Shown: positions 38,029 through 47,428, counted from the stretch's first letter. The stretch is DNA of 64,000 nucleotides from Jeotgalibacillus salarius (GCF_004405125.1 NZ_SORX01000007.1:62001-126000); one strand, 5' to 3'. Numbers and translations are program-made. The notes: generated from the sequence alone by a model not told the origin.

Positions 38029-38787
38029 TTAGAACGGAAAAGCATTCAGCCACTGGCCACCGTCCATTGTCACACATTCACCATTCATATAAGTTGCCTC
38101 ATCGGACAGCATGTATGCAGCAAGTCCCGCAATTTCTTCAGGCTTACCGAGTCTTTTCATCGGAACACTCTGAAGCGTTCGTTTTGCAGCTTCTTCAGAT
38201 TCCCAGAGCTTATCTGCCCCACCTGTTCTTTCAATCGGTCCCGGCGCAATTGCGTTCGCTCTGATTCCGTACTTATGTCCCCATTCAACTGCGATTGTTC
38301 TGGTTAACGATAGTACACCCGCTTTAGCAGCTGCTGAATGCGCAACGCCAGCACCAGCATTCCAGGCATATGTAGCGACCATATTGATGATAACCCCTTT
38401 AACCTTATGTTCGATCCAATAGTCACCAACAGCTTTCGTACAGTTAAATGTACCATTCAGAACGATATCAATCACTGATCGCCATGCATTCGCAGACATC
38501 TTTTCCACAGGACAAATAAAGTTTCCTGCGGCATTATTAATCAGTCCATCTACAGTACCAAACTGCTTAACGGCGGCTTCAACCATTTTTACGGCCATTT
38601 CAGGCTCACGTACGTCCATTTGAAAAACAGATACATTCCCTGAAGTGCCGATTTCTTCAACAGCTGCTTTCAATTTCGCTTCATCTCGCCCTGTTATTAA
38701 AACTGAGTTCCCATCATCAGCCAGCCTCTTCGCCATATATTTCCCCATACCATTTGAACCGCCTGTCACAATATACACTTTTCCCAT
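38029..38787 (-). CDS. fadH: 2,4-dienoyl-CoA reductase (SDR family)
   Basis: NADPH-dependent enzyme for beta-oxidation of unsaturated fatty acids, close to B. subtilis FadH (YkuF). 252 aa. Cofactor motif TGGSNGMGK, then NNAAGNF, and APGPIERTGG near residue 185. The classical SDR Tyr-x-x-x-Lys is HSAAAK here, with Ser in place of Tyr; this is also the case in YkuF and is a trait of dienoyl reductases. The ATG follows TTGGAGGGATTCAG. A perfect FadR operator overlaps its promoter. Confidence 0.95.
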   Translation of the reverse strand: MGKVYIVTGGSNGMGKYMAKRLADDGNSVLITGRDEAKLKAAVEEIGTSGNVSVFQMDVREPEMAVKMVEAAVKQFGTVDGLINNAAGNFICPVEKMSANAWRSVIDIVLNGTFNCTKAVGDYWIEHKVKGVIINMVATYAWNAGAGVAHSAAAKAGVLSLTRTIAVEWGHKYGIRANAIAPGPIERTGGADKLWESEEAAKRTLQSVPMKRLGKPEEIAGLAAYMLSDEATYMNGECVTMDGGQWLNAFPF

Positions 38788-38806
38788 CTGAATCCCTCCA
38801 ATGTAA

Positions 38807-38824
38807 TGAATGATTATTCATTCA
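38807..38824. promoter_or_regulatory. FadR operator of fadH
   Basis: TGAATGATTATTCATTCA, an exact match to the Bacillus FadR consensus TGAATGAnTAnTCATTCA (palindrome extends to 38805-38826). It overlaps the -10 box, so FadR without long-chain acyl-CoA should block transcription. Confidence 0.92.
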
Positions 38825-38853
38825 TTATACTACTAAATGTTTTCAACATTCAA
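38824..38853 (-). promoter_or_regulatory. fadH sigma-A promoter
   Basis: Minus-strand TTGAAT (38848-38853), 18 nt, TATAAT (38824-38829). Confidence 0.75.
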
Positions 38854-38888
38854 TTTTTTCCTAAAGAAATATTCTGATATCCAGCAAA

Positions 38889-38922
38889 AATAAAAACCGA
38901 TCCAGCCTGAAGGCCAGATCAG
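38889..38922 (-). terminator. Probable terminator of the small gene 38924-39148
   Basis: Minus-strand imperfect stem GATC-GCC/GGC-GATC with a mismatch, followed by TTTTTATTTT. Confidence 0.6.
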
Positions 38923-38923
38923 C

Positions 38924-39148
38924 TTATTGATGGTTATCCTGATGAATTGAGCTTTTTTGGTGAAGTTTCGCAATTGCACGTACTATGGTTTTTTTCTTAT
39001 TGAATCCTGTGGCAGCTACATGCTCACCATTTAGTTCTGCATATACTGTTCCTTTAGTATGGTTTTCATTGAAACCTTCTATATAAGCCGTAATCACACC
39101 TGTATTAACTGGAATACGAAGAATATTCAGTGTCAGTCCTTTTTTCAA
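38924..39148 (-). CDS. Hypothetical protein, 74 aa
   Basis: Not recognised. A soluble, basic protein with alternating hydrophobic residues (LTLNILRIPVNTGVITAYIEGF) suggesting beta strands, a central GTVYAELNGEHVAATGFNKKKT and a helical end. TTG start 8 nt after AAAGGAGC. It lies 85 nt downstream of the PAS/GGDEF/EAL gene on the same strand and may be co-transcribed. Confidence 0.65.
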   Translation of the reverse strand: MKKGLTLNILRIPVNTGVITAYIEGFNENHTKGTVYAELNGEHVAATGFNKKKTIVRAIAKLHQKSSIHQDNHQ

Positions 39149-39233
39149 TTAAAAAAGCTCCTTTAGTAAAATACTTAAATTCTGCACAACAGCTTTACAG
39201 TATACTACTATAAGGAGAATGTCAATCTGGTTT

Positions 39234-41318
39234 TCACCCAATATTAAGCAGTTTCTTTTCCATTTCGCGGGAAGGAAGCGGCTTGCTGAAAAAATATCCC
39301 TGGCCTTTTTGACAGTGTTCTTTTCTTAAAAAAGAAACCTGAGCCAGTTCTTCCACACCTTCCGCCACTACTTCAAGACCAAGACTGTGAGCGAGATGTA
39401 TGATTGTTTTTGTAATGGCTGCGTCTTTACACTCCGACTGAATTTCTCTTACAAACGACTGATCAATCTTCAGAATATCGATTGGAAAAAGCCTCAGGTA
39501 GTTTAATGATGAGTATCCGGTTCCAAAATCATCGACAGAGATTTTCACTCCTATTTTCTTTAACTTTTTTAACATATTGAGCGTAGTGTTCATATTGCTC
39601 ATTGCACTTTCAGTAATCTCAATTTCTAATAGACTTGCGTCGACTCCATATTTTTCAAGTGCACTTGACACGACTCGATCGAAGTCTGGCTGTGAAAATT
39701 GCTTTGGGGAGATATTAACAGCGACTCTTATATTGCCGATTCCCTGCAATGCCCACCTCTGAAGCTGAAGGCATGCCTGATCAATTACCCAGGCACCGAT
39801 TGGATGGATGAGACCATTTTCTTCAGCAATTGATATAAATTCAGAAGGTGGAACAGACCCAAATTTTCTATTGTTCCACCTAAGCAGTGCCTCAATACTT
39901 GTAATCGTCCCATTATTCAGGTCAACCTGAGGCTGATAGTGCAGACTTAATTCATCAAGCTCAATCGCTCTGCGCAGATGTGTTTCCATAATCATTTTAT
40001 CAGGGAATGCCTGATTCATTTGATTATGATAAAAACCGTATCCAGTAATACCTGCTTTTTTCACCGTATGTAACGCCTGAGCTGCATGATTGATTAATAC
40101 GTCACTGTGAATCCCATCTGCTGGAAAAACACTGATGCCTATACTTGCTGAAACGAAGTATTCCTGATGATTAATTTCAAAAGGCTGTTGAAAAATAGTG
40201 AGAATTTCCTCAGCAAAGCCCTTTAATGCACTATGAGAAGTATGTTTCAGCAAAAATACAAATTCGTCTGCATTTAATCTGTAAAGGGTATCATCTTCCT
40301 GTACGAGAGATCTTAACCGACCTGCAACTTTCTTAAGGAGCTCATCACCTGCATTGAAACCGAGAGTCTTGTTGAGCTTTTTAAAATTATCAAGATCAAG
40401 ACATAAAACAGCATGTGTGTCTTTCGTCAGTTCAGATAATTCATCAATGTGATCATTCAATGCCTGTCGATTATAAAGACCTGTCAGACTGTCATGAAGA
40501 TACAGAAAGTTTATTTTCTCTTTTGTTTCTTTCTCACTTGTTGCATCTCTTACGATTAGATATACACCCTGTGAACGGCCATTCGCAATAATCGGAACAA
40601 ATTTCGTATGAACCACAATGGCAGCACCTTCTGCAGTCGTTGCGGGAACAAAGTGAAATTCATGCGGTCCTTCTTTCAAGGCTTTTTCTATACCAACTGT
40701 CATGTTAAATGAAGATCCTCCGGAAAACAGGTCTGTGATCTTCTGACCGATCATTTTTTCTTCTGAGACAGAAAAAGTTTTCGTTGCTGCCTGATTTACA
40801 GACCTAATAATCCCCTGGTCAGATAACGTCAAAACCGCATCAAGGTTATGATGAATAATTGACTGGTATTGCTGCTGAAGATGTTCAAGTTTAATTTTCT
40901 CATTTTCCTGATCAGTTACATCGCGGACTACTGCAACAACGTAGTGAGAATTAGTAAGCTGATCAGAAATCGGTGTCAGGTTTGTTTCAAAATGCTTAAT
41001 CCCATGATCAGTATTGACTGAATCACGGTAACGCAGATGTTCGTAATCAGCTTTGGTATTCCTGTACCTGTCAACCAGCCTGAAACCATCTTTGCCCATA
41101 ACTTCCGGCAACGTTTTACCTAGCACTTCCTCTGTACTTTTTCTGATTAAATGAAGTGCAGCCTGATTCGTGTATCTGTATGTGAATTCATCTGCCACTT
41201 CCTCCATAATAAATACTGCATCTGTAATGTGTTTGGTAATGATGACAGTCAACACATCAAGTATTTCATTAGAAAAGACATGTCCATCTTCAATTGATCG
41301 TAATCGTGGGGTATCCAT
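39234..41318 (-). CDS. PAS-PAS-GGDEF-EAL protein, predicted c-di-GMP phosphodiesterase
   Basis: Cytosolic sensor-effector of 694 aa. Two PAS domains (about 20-130 and 150-260) precede a GGDEF domain (about 275-430) and an EAL domain (about 445-690). The GGDEF site reads LNADEF and the upstream RxxD inhibitory site is absent, so cyclase activity is doubtful. The EAL domain keeps EALLRW, the Asn in NISPKQF, EITES, DDFGTGYSSL, KIDQSFV and AEGVE, so hydrolysis of c-di-GMP is likely. ATG after GGAAGGATGGACCT. Own promoter, downstream of ppk. Confidence 0.93.
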   Translation of the reverse strand: MDTPRLRSIEDGHVFSNEILDVLTVIITKHITDAVFIMEEVADEFTYRYTNQAALHLIRKSTEEVLGKTLPEVMGKDGFRLVDRYRNTKADYEHLRYRDSVNTDHGIKHFETNLTPISDQLTNSHYVVAVVRDVTDQENEKIKLEHLQQQYQSIIHHNLDAVLTLSDQGIIRSVNQAATKTFSVSEEKMIGQKITDLFSGGSSFNMTVGIEKALKEGPHEFHFVPATTAEGAAIVVHTKFVPIIANGRSQGVYLIVRDATSEKETKEKINFLYLHDSLTGLYNRQALNDHIDELSELTKDTHAVLCLDLDNFKKLNKTLGFNAGDELLKKVAGRLRSLVQEDDTLYRLNADEFVFLLKHTSHSALKGFAEEILTIFQQPFEINHQEYFVSASIGISVFPADGIHSDVLINHAAQALHTVKKAGITGYGFYHNQMNQAFPDKMIMETHLRRAIELDELSLHYQPQVDLNNGTITSIEALLRWNNRKFGSVPPSEFISIAEENGLIHPIGAWVIDQACLQLQRWALQGIGNIRVAVNISPKQFSQPDFDRVVSSALEKYGVDASLLEIEITESAMSNMNTTLNMLKKLKKIGVKISVDDFGTGYSSLNYLRLFPIDILKIDQSFVREIQSECKDAAITKTIIHLAHSLGLEVVAEGVEELAQVSFLRKEHCQKGQGYFFSKPLPSREMEKKLLNIG

Positions 41319-41354
41319 AGGTCCATCCTTCCAATAGTCGATCGAGCTGATTTA

Positions 41355-41383
41355 ATCATTCCAAACTTTGATTTTTATGTCAA
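41355..41383 (-). promoter_or_regulatory. Promoter of the PAS/GGDEF/EAL gene
   Basis: Minus-strand TTGACA (41378-41383), 17 nt, AATGAT (41355-41360). Confidence 0.65.
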
Positions 41384-41431
41384 TCACTTTATGAAACTTT
41401 CGAATCATGCACATATGGTTATTTATACTTA

Positions 41432-43513
41432 TCACTCTTCTCCCTCAGTAATTCTATATGCCTCCATCAGACATTGGTTTTGAGCATGTACTTCGGGTTT
41501 TCCATCTTTTTGAGCATATGAATAAACTCCATATTGATCCTGAACTCTAGACTTCATATTATCTGCAAGCTGCAGGTCCAGAAACTTTTTAATTCTTTTC
41601 TTATGAAAAATTTCTGTTATGGGAAAAAGAAGTTCAATACGTTTATCCATATTTCTGGTCATCATATCAGCTGAAGAAAGCATGCACTTTTCTTCACCAT
41701 TCTGATAAAAATAATAAATCCTGCTGTGCTCAAGAAACCTGCCAACAATACTTCTTACATGGATATTCTCGCTAACCCCTTCAATCCCGGGACGAAGACA
41801 GCATATCCCTCGAATAATCAAGTCGATTTTCACACCTGCAGCGGACGCTTCATAAAGCTTCATAATCAAAGGTTTATCCGTAAGAGAATTCATTTTAGCG
41901 ATAATATGCCCATTTTTATGTTTTTTATGATGCGAAATCTCCTTATCAATCAAATCAATAAATGCATCGCGAATTGAAAACGGCGCGACAATTAAATGAT
42001 GATAAGAAGGCTTTTCTGTGTATCCACTCAAATAATTAAAGAAGTTAGTCGCATCCGTACCAAATTTTCTTTTCGTTGTGATCATGCCCATATCTGTATA
42101 AACTTTTGCAGTCTGGTCGTTGTAATTTCCTGTGCCAAGATGTACAAATCGTTCAATTTTTTGATCTTTTTTGCGTACCACCAGCGTAATTTTACTGTGA
42201 GTTTTTAAAAAGGTCATACCATATATCACATGACATCCTGCCATTTCCAGTTCTTTTGCCCACTGAACATTATTTTCTTCGTCAAATCTGGCTTTTAACT
42301 CCACCAGTACGGTTACCTGTTTACCATTTTCAGCAGCTTTCTTAAGGGCACTGATTATAGGAGATCCACCGCTGACACGATATAATGTCTGCTTGATCGC
42401 TAAAACATCGGGATCTTCTGCCGCCTCATCTACAAAATCTACAATCGGGTTAAAAGATTCGTAAGGATGATGAAAAAACAAATCCTGCTTTAATGCTTTA
42501 TCAAAAAGATTTTCTCCAGGCTGTAAATCCCCCGGCGGTTGAGGAATAAAGGACTCAAATATTAAATGATCTTTATCTTTAGAGCATGTTTTTATAAATC
42601 CAAACAAAAAAGTGAGATCAAGCGGGCCGTGAATTGAATAGATATCATTCTCTTCTATTTCTAATTCTTCTGTTAATATAGGTAACAGCTTATTTTGCGA
42701 ATCTGAATGTCCTATTTCCAGTCTGACAGCCGCTCCCCACTTCCTCTTTTTCAATTCTTTTTCAATTTCCAGCAGGAGGTCACGGGCACCTTCTTCATGA
42801 ATCGTTAAATCTGCATTTCTAGTAATTCTGAAAAGTAAGTCTGAAGTGACCGTATACCCAACAAAAAGTTTTTGAAGAAAATGATTAATGACATCTTCAA
42901 GTAAAACAAACTGATAACCCGTTACAGACGGTAGTCTGATATAGCGTGGTAATACAGACGGCACTTGCACAATGGCTATCTTTTTTTCCTTCTGCTGATT
43001 CGAAAGTTCCACAATCATATTTAAACTTTTATTCAACAGAATAGGAAATGGACGATATGCATCTACTGCAAGAGGAGTCAGTACCGGAAACACCTGCTCT
43101 TTAAAAAACTGATCAATAAAAGTAAACTGCCTGGAAGATAAATCTTCCATTTGCTTAAAAGTAATATCTTCTTCCTTCAGTTCTTTCTCTAGAGAAGACA
43201 GGGTCTGGTATTGCTGCTTCACCAGGCGATGTGTGTGCTCAGAAATCGCACTGAGCTGTTGTTTTGGAGTCATGCCGGCTTTATTCTCAGGTTTAGTAAA
43301 ATGAGCTTTCACCTGATCCTTCAATCCTGCTACACGAACCATAAAAAATTCATCAAGATTTGAACTGAAGATTGAAAGGAATCTGAGACGTTCCAGTAGC
43401 GGATTCGCAAAATCAAAAGACTCCTCTAGCACTCTCTGGTTGAATCCGAGCCAACTCAGTTCCCGATTGTTAAAATATTCGGGGTTACTAAATTTTTTAT
43501 GTGATTGTCTCAT
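41432..43513 (-). CDS. ppk: Polyphosphate kinase 1
   Basis: Reversibly makes inorganic polyphosphate from ATP. 693 aa with the N-terminal domain (FNNRELSWLGFNQRVLEE), head domain, and two phospholipase-D-like catalytic domains. HSKITLVVR holds the autophosphorylated His, and HLGTGNYN the second conserved His. ATG after AGGAGAGATATGA. It begins 11 nt after ppx, so the pair is an operon. B. subtilis 168 has no Ppk1 at this place. Confidence 0.97.
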   Translation of the reverse strand: MRQSHKKFSNPEYFNNRELSWLGFNQRVLEESFDFANPLLERLRFLSIFSSNLDEFFMVRVAGLKDQVKAHFTKPENKAGMTPKQQLSAISEHTHRLVKQQYQTLSSLEKELKEEDITFKQMEDLSSRQFTFIDQFFKEQVFPVLTPLAVDAYRPFPILLNKSLNMIVELSNQQKEKKIAIVQVPSVLPRYIRLPSVTGYQFVLLEDVINHFLQKLFVGYTVTSDLLFRITRNADLTIHEEGARDLLLEIEKELKKRKWGAAVRLEIGHSDSQNKLLPILTEELEIEENDIYSIHGPLDLTFLFGFIKTCSKDKDHLIFESFIPQPPGDLQPGENLFDKALKQDLFFHHPYESFNPIVDFVDEAAEDPDVLAIKQTLYRVSGGSPIISALKKAAENGKQVTVLVELKARFDEENNVQWAKELEMAGCHVIYGMTFLKTHSKITLVVRKKDQKIERFVHLGTGNYNDQTAKVYTDMGMITTKRKFGTDATNFFNYLSGYTEKPSYHHLIVAPFSIRDAFIDLIDKEISHHKKHKNGHIIAKMNSLTDKPLIMKLYEASAAGVKIDLIIRGICCLRPGIEGVSENIHVRSIVGRFLEHSRIYYFYQNGEEKCMLSSADMMTRNMDKRIELLFPITEIFHKKRIKKFLDLQLADNMKSRVQDQYGVYSYAQKDGKPEVHAQNQCLMEAYRITEGEE

Positions 43514-43524
43514 TCATATCTCTC

Positions 43525-45066
43525 CTATACTTTCTGTTTTATAGGTATGAAATTAAGTACAATAGATTTTTTCAGCGCTTTTTCCAGGTGTTTTTTCTGT
43601 TTGCCAGCCTGGTATTCTTCAGCCAATGTACGCCCTTCAGCGTAAAGGCTCATATGCAGTTCATTATCTTTTTTTCTCATTTCAATTTGACTGATCAGGT
43701 TTCTTTTCGAGCCGTTTAAGCTGTATGCAAGTTTGATTAATGCACCAATCATCCTGATTTCCTGTATCTCTTCATTACTGAACCAATCGTTAAAAGGCTC
43801 CAGGAATTGATAAAACATTGATTTACTTTTAAAAGATGCGGCGAGCGCGAGCGCAATACGGTCTTTGTGAAGCACACCATCAATTGAACGGTTTGCAATG
43901 ATATAAAACGTATGTTGACTGCTCGAATCTGAATCAATGTATTCACCAAGATAATATAAAAAGGCTCCTCTTTTAAGTAGCTGTAAGGCTCTCTCCGTCT
44001 CTTCAATTTCTCCCAGCGCCCCCAGATGGGAATAAATTTCGGTGGACAGTGCAATCATCTGTTCAGCTTCTGATTTTTCAATTGCATAATCAAATGCGAG
44101 TTCTTTCATGCTTTCGAGAAAGACTTTTTCCTTATCCAGTGGTGCAGCGTATTTTTTCATTAATTCTTTGAAAACAATGCCGTCTCTCAGGCCTTTCCTG
44201 CTGAACATAAATCCATCTGCATTCACAATTTCATACAGTTCGTTAAATACCTGAGAAGTCGGCGCAATAATATCAATTCGGTCGCTGGAAAGACCATCAA
44301 GCTTTTCAAGTTCTTCCTTTGTCATGTGCACAAGCTGATTGTTCACTTCCTGAATATCTTCTTCTGACATCCAGTATTGATGTACACCTGCAATTGGATA
44401 ATTTTTTGATTGCTGATGAATCTGTGCAATATTTCTTGCACTTCCCCCGATGCCAACAATCGGTACCTTTTTATTTGGAAGCCAACCAAGTGACAAAAAC
44501 GATTCCCTTATAAAATTGATCAGTTTTTTTCTCTCATTTTTAGTGAGTTGATCCCCTTCCATGAAGTCATTTTTCAATGATACAGCTCCGAAAGGAAAAC
44601 TGTGAGAGTGCAGGAGCTGCTTATGTTCATAATAAGTTAATTCAGTACTTCCTCCTCCAATATCAATCGTAACCGCTGACATCACCGGTGTTGAATGAAC
44701 AACTGCCAGGTAACCGAAATACGCCTCTTCTTCTTCAGACAGTATTTTAATACTGACCCCTGTCTTCACCTTCATTTCCTTTACAATCTCTATGCTGTTC
44801 TCAGCCTGTCGGACTGCAGCAGTGGCAGCTGCTCTAATATCTTTAATTTCATGAAATGCGATAATCTCATTAAAAGCCAAAAGCGCTTCTTCAAGAATTT
44901 GTGCGCCTTCCTCAGTAAGCATATTATTTTGATCCAGATACATCTTTAAACGGGCAACAGTTTTAATGTTCTCAATTTCTTTCATCCCTTTTTCAGGGTC
45001 GTATTCATAAATTACTAATCTGATCGTATTTGATCCTATATCGATCACAGCAGTTTTATTTTTCAA
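43525..45066 (-). CDS. ppx: Exopolyphosphatase (Ppx/GppA family)
   Basis: Releases phosphate from polyphosphate ends or hydrolyses pppGpp; the neighbouring ppk favours the former. 513 aa. Actin-like ATPase-fold domains with IDIGSNTIRLVIYE and IDIGGGSTELTYYE phosphate loops, then an HD-like C-terminal half (about 310-510). TTG start with GGAG 11 nt upstream. First gene of ppx-ppk. Confidence 0.94.
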   Translation of the reverse strand: MKNKTAVIDIGSNTIRLVIYEYDPEKGMKEIENIKTVARLKMYLDQNNMLTEEGAQILEEALLAFNEIIAFHEIKDIRAAATAAVRQAENSIEIVKEMKVKTGVSIKILSEEEEAYFGYLAVVHSTPVMSAVTIDIGGGSTELTYYEHKQLLHSHSFPFGAVSLKNDFMEGDQLTKNERKKLINFIRESFLSLGWLPNKKVPIVGIGGSARNIAQIHQQSKNYPIAGVHQYWMSEEDIQEVNNQLVHMTKEELEKLDGLSSDRIDIIAPTSQVFNELYEIVNADGFMFSRKGLRDGIVFKELMKKYAAPLDKEKVFLESMKELAFDYAIEKSEAEQMIALSTEIYSHLGALGEIEETERALQLLKRGAFLYYLGEYIDSDSSSQHTFYIIANRSIDGVLHKDRIALALAASFKSKSMFYQFLEPFNDWFSNEEIQEIRMIGALIKLAYSLNGSKRNLISQIEMRKKDNELHMSLYAEGRTLAEEYQAGKQKKHLEKALKKSIVLNFIPIKQKV

Positions 45067-45145
45067 CCTACATCACGCTCCAGCTTTAAATTTCAAAGAA
45101 CTTACGGTATACTTGTCCAAATCCCAAAAAAAGGTGAGTGACATA

Positions 45146-45577
45146 ATGAGTGATCCCTCAGAACTTTCATCAGAGAAAATTGCACAGGCGATATTCACTG
45201 TGAATAAACATGCAAAAACCGCTCCGGATTCCAAATTCCTGTATCAGATAAAAAAAGCTGCAATTGATCAGATGCTAAAAGAAGGAAAAGCCAAAAAAGT
45301 AGGTCTCCAATATTCCAGAAATCCCGGATTAAGCCAGCAACGTTCAGATTTACTGGTAGAATGCGCAAACTATATGTTTCACATCCCTCCGCAAAAGAAT
45401 GACTTCAAAGAACTTCCGCATCTTGGTAAGCTTTCAGACAATGTACGAAATCCAAAAACCAGAATGAATCTCAGAGAAGCAAAATCAATTCTGCAGACTT
45501 ATACAGGATTAAAAGCAGAAACCAGTTCTGCACAAAAAACTTATCAGCGGCCAGTCTTCAAGCGTCTCGGTGAATAG
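45146..45577 (+). CDS. ykyB: YkyB family protein
   Basis: Conserved Bacillales protein of unknown function, 143 aa from ATG 45146. Family stretches are AQAIFTVNKHAKTAPDSKFLY, KKVGLQYSRNPGLSQQ and FHIPPQKNDFKELPHLG. The start follows AAGGTGAG by 7 nt; a TTG 33 nt upstream would swallow that site. Adjacent to cheV as in B. subtilis; divergent from ppx. Confidence 0.9.
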   Translation: MSDPSELSSEKIAQAIFTVNKHAKTAPDSKFLYQIKKAAIDQMLKEGKAKKVGLQYSRNPGLSQQRSDLLVECANYMFHIPPQKNDFKELPHLGKLSDNVRNPKTRMNLREAKSILQTYTGLKAETSSAQKTYQRPVFKRLGE

Positions 45578-45610
45578 CCAATACTTATTACTTCCCTCAA
45601 CCACATGTAC

Positions 45611-45653
45611 AGAAAACCGGAGCAGTTAAATTATACAACTGCTCCGGTTTTCT
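45611..45653 (+). terminator. Terminator of ykyB
   Basis: AGAAAACCGGAGCAGTT/AACTGCTCCGGTTTTCT, a 17-bp perfect stem, 9-nt loop; works on both strands. Confidence 0.92.
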
Positions 45654-45783
45654 ATTATCTCAACGACATACATTTATTATCAATGTACATCATCTTAATC
45701 TTTTATGAAGGCTATGTTAAAGACTTATATGACGACAGGTACAGGTGAAAAGAAGATCAACCGCAAGCTTGATTGGGGATTGA

Positions 45784-46689
45784 TCAAAGAATTAATCGAT
45801 CTATGGCGTTTATCAGTTGATTAATCTCAGGTTTACTGATCTGATCGTCAGCACCTACTTTGTTTCCTTTGTGTTTCAGGTCATTTGTAATCAGTGATGA
45901 AAAAATGACTACCGGCAGCTTTTTAAGGCTTTCGTGCTCTTTAATTCTTCTTGTTAAATGATGTCCATCCATCTGAGGCATTTCAATATCTGTAATAACA
46001 AGCTGTACATGTTCTTCAATCAACTTACCGCCAGCAGTTAATGACTCTAAATATTGTAGAGCATCCTGTCCATTCTCAAAAAATTCCGCATGGTCATAGC
46101 CCGCTTCTTTTAGTGTATCTGCAAGTAATTGCCTTAGAAGAGGAGAATCCTCAGCTACTACCAGCTTTTTCACTGAACGTTCTCTTTCGCCCAATTTTTT
46201 AACCATGCCGACATTGATACCCGATTCAGGATTAATCTCAAGAATGATACTTTCAAAATCCAACAGCAGCAGCATTTCATCATTTCTTTTAATGACACCA
46301 ATTACTTTCGTATCAGTGCTTTGATACATATCAGAAGGTTTTTCGATCTGATCCCATGAAACTCTATGAATCATAGAAACATTGTCAACATGAAAAACAA
46401 CTTTCTGCTGATTGAATTCTGAAACGATATATTTTTCCTGAGCGTTCTTTTCAACCGGTTGACTGCCTAAGACCTGTCTCATATCGATTACCGGCAGCAC
46501 TTCACCTCTCAGCTGAATAATTCCTTTTATGTACTGATGAGCATGCGGAATCGGGATAACAGCTGCAGGCTGTATAATCTCTTTTACCTTTATTACATTA
46601 ATTCCATATTTACTGCCATTTACTTCGAACTCAACAATTTCAAGCTCGTTTGTTCCACTTTCCAGCAAAATTCCATTCTGATCTGCCAT
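45784..46689 (-). CDS. cheV: Chemotaxis coupling protein CheV
   Basis: CheW-like domain (about 15-155) fused to a response-regulator receiver (about 172-300), 301 aa. It links chemoreceptors to CheA and adapts by phosphorylation. Receiver residues: acidic pair VVAEDS, phospho-acceptor Asp in LVITDIEMPQMDG, Ser in IFSSL and Lys in QISKPE. ATG after TAAGGAGAGAAAGAT. No other chemotaxis or flagellar genes are nearby, so the organism is probably motile with the rest elsewhere. Confidence 0.95.
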   Translation of the reverse strand: MADQNGILLESGTNELEIVEFEVNGSKYGINVIKVKEIIQPAAVIPIPHAHQYIKGIIQLRGEVLPVIDMRQVLGSQPVEKNAQEKYIVSEFNQQKVVFHVDNVSMIHRVSWDQIEKPSDMYQSTDTKVIGVIKRNDEMLLLLDFESIILEINPESGINVGMVKKLGERERSVKKLVVAEDSPLLRQLLADTLKEAGYDHAEFFENGQDALQYLESLTAGGKLIEEHVQLVITDIEMPQMDGHHLTRRIKEHESLKKLPVVIFSSLITNDLKHKGNKVGADDQISKPEINQLINAIDRLIL

Positions 46690-46805
46690 ATCTTTCTCTC
46701 CTTAATATTCGAATTCAACATTCATTCATCATTTGCCGGCTAAAGCAGCCTTAGCAAATCGAATCATATTTGCACACATCTTTTGTTTAGACATTATCTT
46801 GATCA

Positions 46806-46849
46806 AACAAAAAAACTTCCTTCACCCTATATATCGGGCAAAGGAAGTT
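46806..46849 (-). terminator. Terminator of ykuV
   Basis: Minus-strand AACTTCCTT/AAGGAAGTT outer stem with GCCC/GGG inside, followed by TTTTTTTG. Confidence 0.88.
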
Positions 46850-46865
46850 GTTATTGAGTGTGTAA

Positions 46866-47315
46866 TTATTTTTCTTCTGTTCCAAGTACTCTATTCAGAC
46901 GCTTACGCAGCATTTTCATCCCGCTGCCGCCAGCCTGAAAGTGGCGAAGTTGTCCTTCGTGATCAAAAACATAATACGCAGGTACGTACTGATTTTCAAA
47001 TGCTTCAGTCAATTTGTGTTCACTATCCACGAAAACTGGCTGTGTAATATCATGGTCCTTCGCAACCTGTTCGATGACCTGCATATCAAGATCATCCTCT
47101 GAACGAGGCATATGAACAGCCATAACATTTAACTGGCCTTTATATTCATCCCGCAGCTCGTTAATATCAGGCATCGCTTCTTTACATAAGTGGCAGCTTA
47201 CTGACCAGAAATGAATGAGTGTTGGTTTCTCTCCAACCAAATCTTCTCTGCTAACTTCACCGTTTAACCATTTAACCGCACCATCAAGCTCCGGCATAGG
47301 TGCTCTCAGTTTCAT
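46866..47315 (-). CDS. ykuV: Thiol-disulfide oxidoreductase YkuV
   Basis: TlpA/ResA-like thioredoxin-fold protein, 149 aa, without a signal peptide, hence cytosolic. Redox motif C41-H-L-C44 in HFWSVSCHLCKEAMP and cis-Pro in YVPAYYVFD. Strongly like B. subtilis YkuV. There it follows ykuU; here ykuU is at 30 kb, so the pair has been separated. The ATG follows AGGAGGAATTCAA. Confidence 0.94.
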   Translation of the reverse strand: MKLRAPMPELDGAVKWLNGEVSREDLVGEKPTLIHFWSVSCHLCKEAMPDINELRDEYKGQLNVMAVHMPRSEDDLDMQVIEQVAKDHDITQPVFVDSEHKLTEAFENQYVPAYYVFDHEGQLRHFQAGGSGMKMLRKRLNRVLGTEEK

Positions 47316-47428
47316 TTGAATTCCTCCTGACGTCTTTCTGAACCTAAGTTATAAAAGATCGAACTAATCTTTTTTGAAATGATTTTAAAAAAACACAATT
47401 CCCATTATAAAAATGTCGTCTCCCTCAG

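Noticed and set aside
45712-45783. Possible fifth copy of the dispersed repeat (AAGGCTATGTTAAAGAC...GACAGGTACAGGTGA)
   Set aside because: Only one end and a few words match; the other end and the centre cannot be recognised. Perhaps a decayed remnant.
46690-46800. SigD promoter for cheV
   Set aside because: A GCCGGCAA near the expected -10 is not preceded by TAAA at 15 nt; I could not build a convincing SigD site. The GCTAAAGCAGCCTTAGC palindrome there is noted only.
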